Part shown: piece after piece, positions 35,839 to 35,957 of the stretch | Layout of the letters: every line of letters starts with the position of its first letter | Numbering within the stretch: position 1 is the first letter of the stretch | DNA from: an uncultured Faecalibacterium sp. | GTDB lineage: Bacteria > Bacillota > Clostridia > Oscillospirales > Ruminococcaceae | Direction of reading: 5' to 3' | NCBI GenBank assembly: GCA_944386015.1 | Contig: CALWZK010000020.1 | Span: 1 to 35,957 of the forward strand | DNA length: 35,957 bases | Made by a program: the position numbers and the translations under genes | Notes under the pieces: generated by a model | Database searches by the model: none | What the model was told of the DNA's origin: nothing | Seen by the model: only the letters and a program-made list of their open reading frames with translations

Positions 35839-35917
35839 TAAATCAAAAAATCGCAAACTCAAAACAAAAAAGCCCCCCTGCCCTGAACCGAACCAGTAAA
35901 AACGGACAATAGACAAA

Positions 35918-35957
35918 ACGCCCCCTGTGTAGGAAAATAAACCTATACAGGGGGTGT
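35918..35957. other. Large inverted repeat at the window edge
   Basis: ACGCCCCCTGTGTAGG (35918-35933) pairs with CCTATACAGGGGGTGT (35942-35957) over an 8-base A/T loop. It may be a terminator or the end of an element that continues beyond the window. Confidence 0.5.

Overview
The window looks like chromosomal DNA from a high-GC Firmicute of the Faecalibacterium / Gemmiger / Subdoligranulum group (Oscillospiraceae). This rests on house-keeping gene content, a CIRCE-controlled groESL operon, DnaD/DnaI-type replication genes and a high GC content that I judge by eye. The genus is an inference; no rRNA gene is present.

Layout: an F1Fo ATP synthase operon on the minus strand (atpD partial, atpG, atpA, atpH, atpF, atpE, atpB, an AtpI-like gene and an AtpZ-like gene, 1-6347) has a clear promoter at 6412-6440. 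Then come rnr (RNase R) and secG, a class B penicillin-binding protein, groESL with a perfect CIRCE operator, a diacylglycerol-kinase-like lipid kinase, a GLUG-repeat lipoprotein, a Clp ATPase without an M-domain, and a replication cluster (hypothetical protein, DnaD/DnaB-like, DnaI/DnaC-like), all on the minus strand. A tRNA-Gly(CCC) follows, next to a lower-GC Abi_2/AbiF-type HEPN gene on the plus strand. After it come a second DnaD-like gene (minus), an aconitase-superfamily hydratase, a PHP phosphoesterase and a TSCPD protein (all plus), and finally prfB and a bacterial sugar transferase (minus).

The most exciting candidate system is the AbiF-type gene. A consensus promoter, about 70 nt of highly structured sequence and an intrinsic terminator lie directly in front of it. 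This is the promoter-RNA-terminator-toxin layout of RNA-antitoxin systems, and AbiF-type HEPN proteins have been linked to ncRNA partners and to the ancestry of Cas13.

The second major theme is non-coding. Nearly every intergenic space longer than about 250 bp is filled by mosaic palindromic repeat clusters. Most are bounded by inverted GATC(T/G)AA(A/T)CCC ends and many abut intrinsic terminators. One cluster carries a nested 189-bp MITE with a TA target duplication. A separate structured element, with compensatory stem changes, follows the stop codons of groEL, clp, dnaI-like and prfB. Many long open frames antisense to genes or inside the repeats are not genes.
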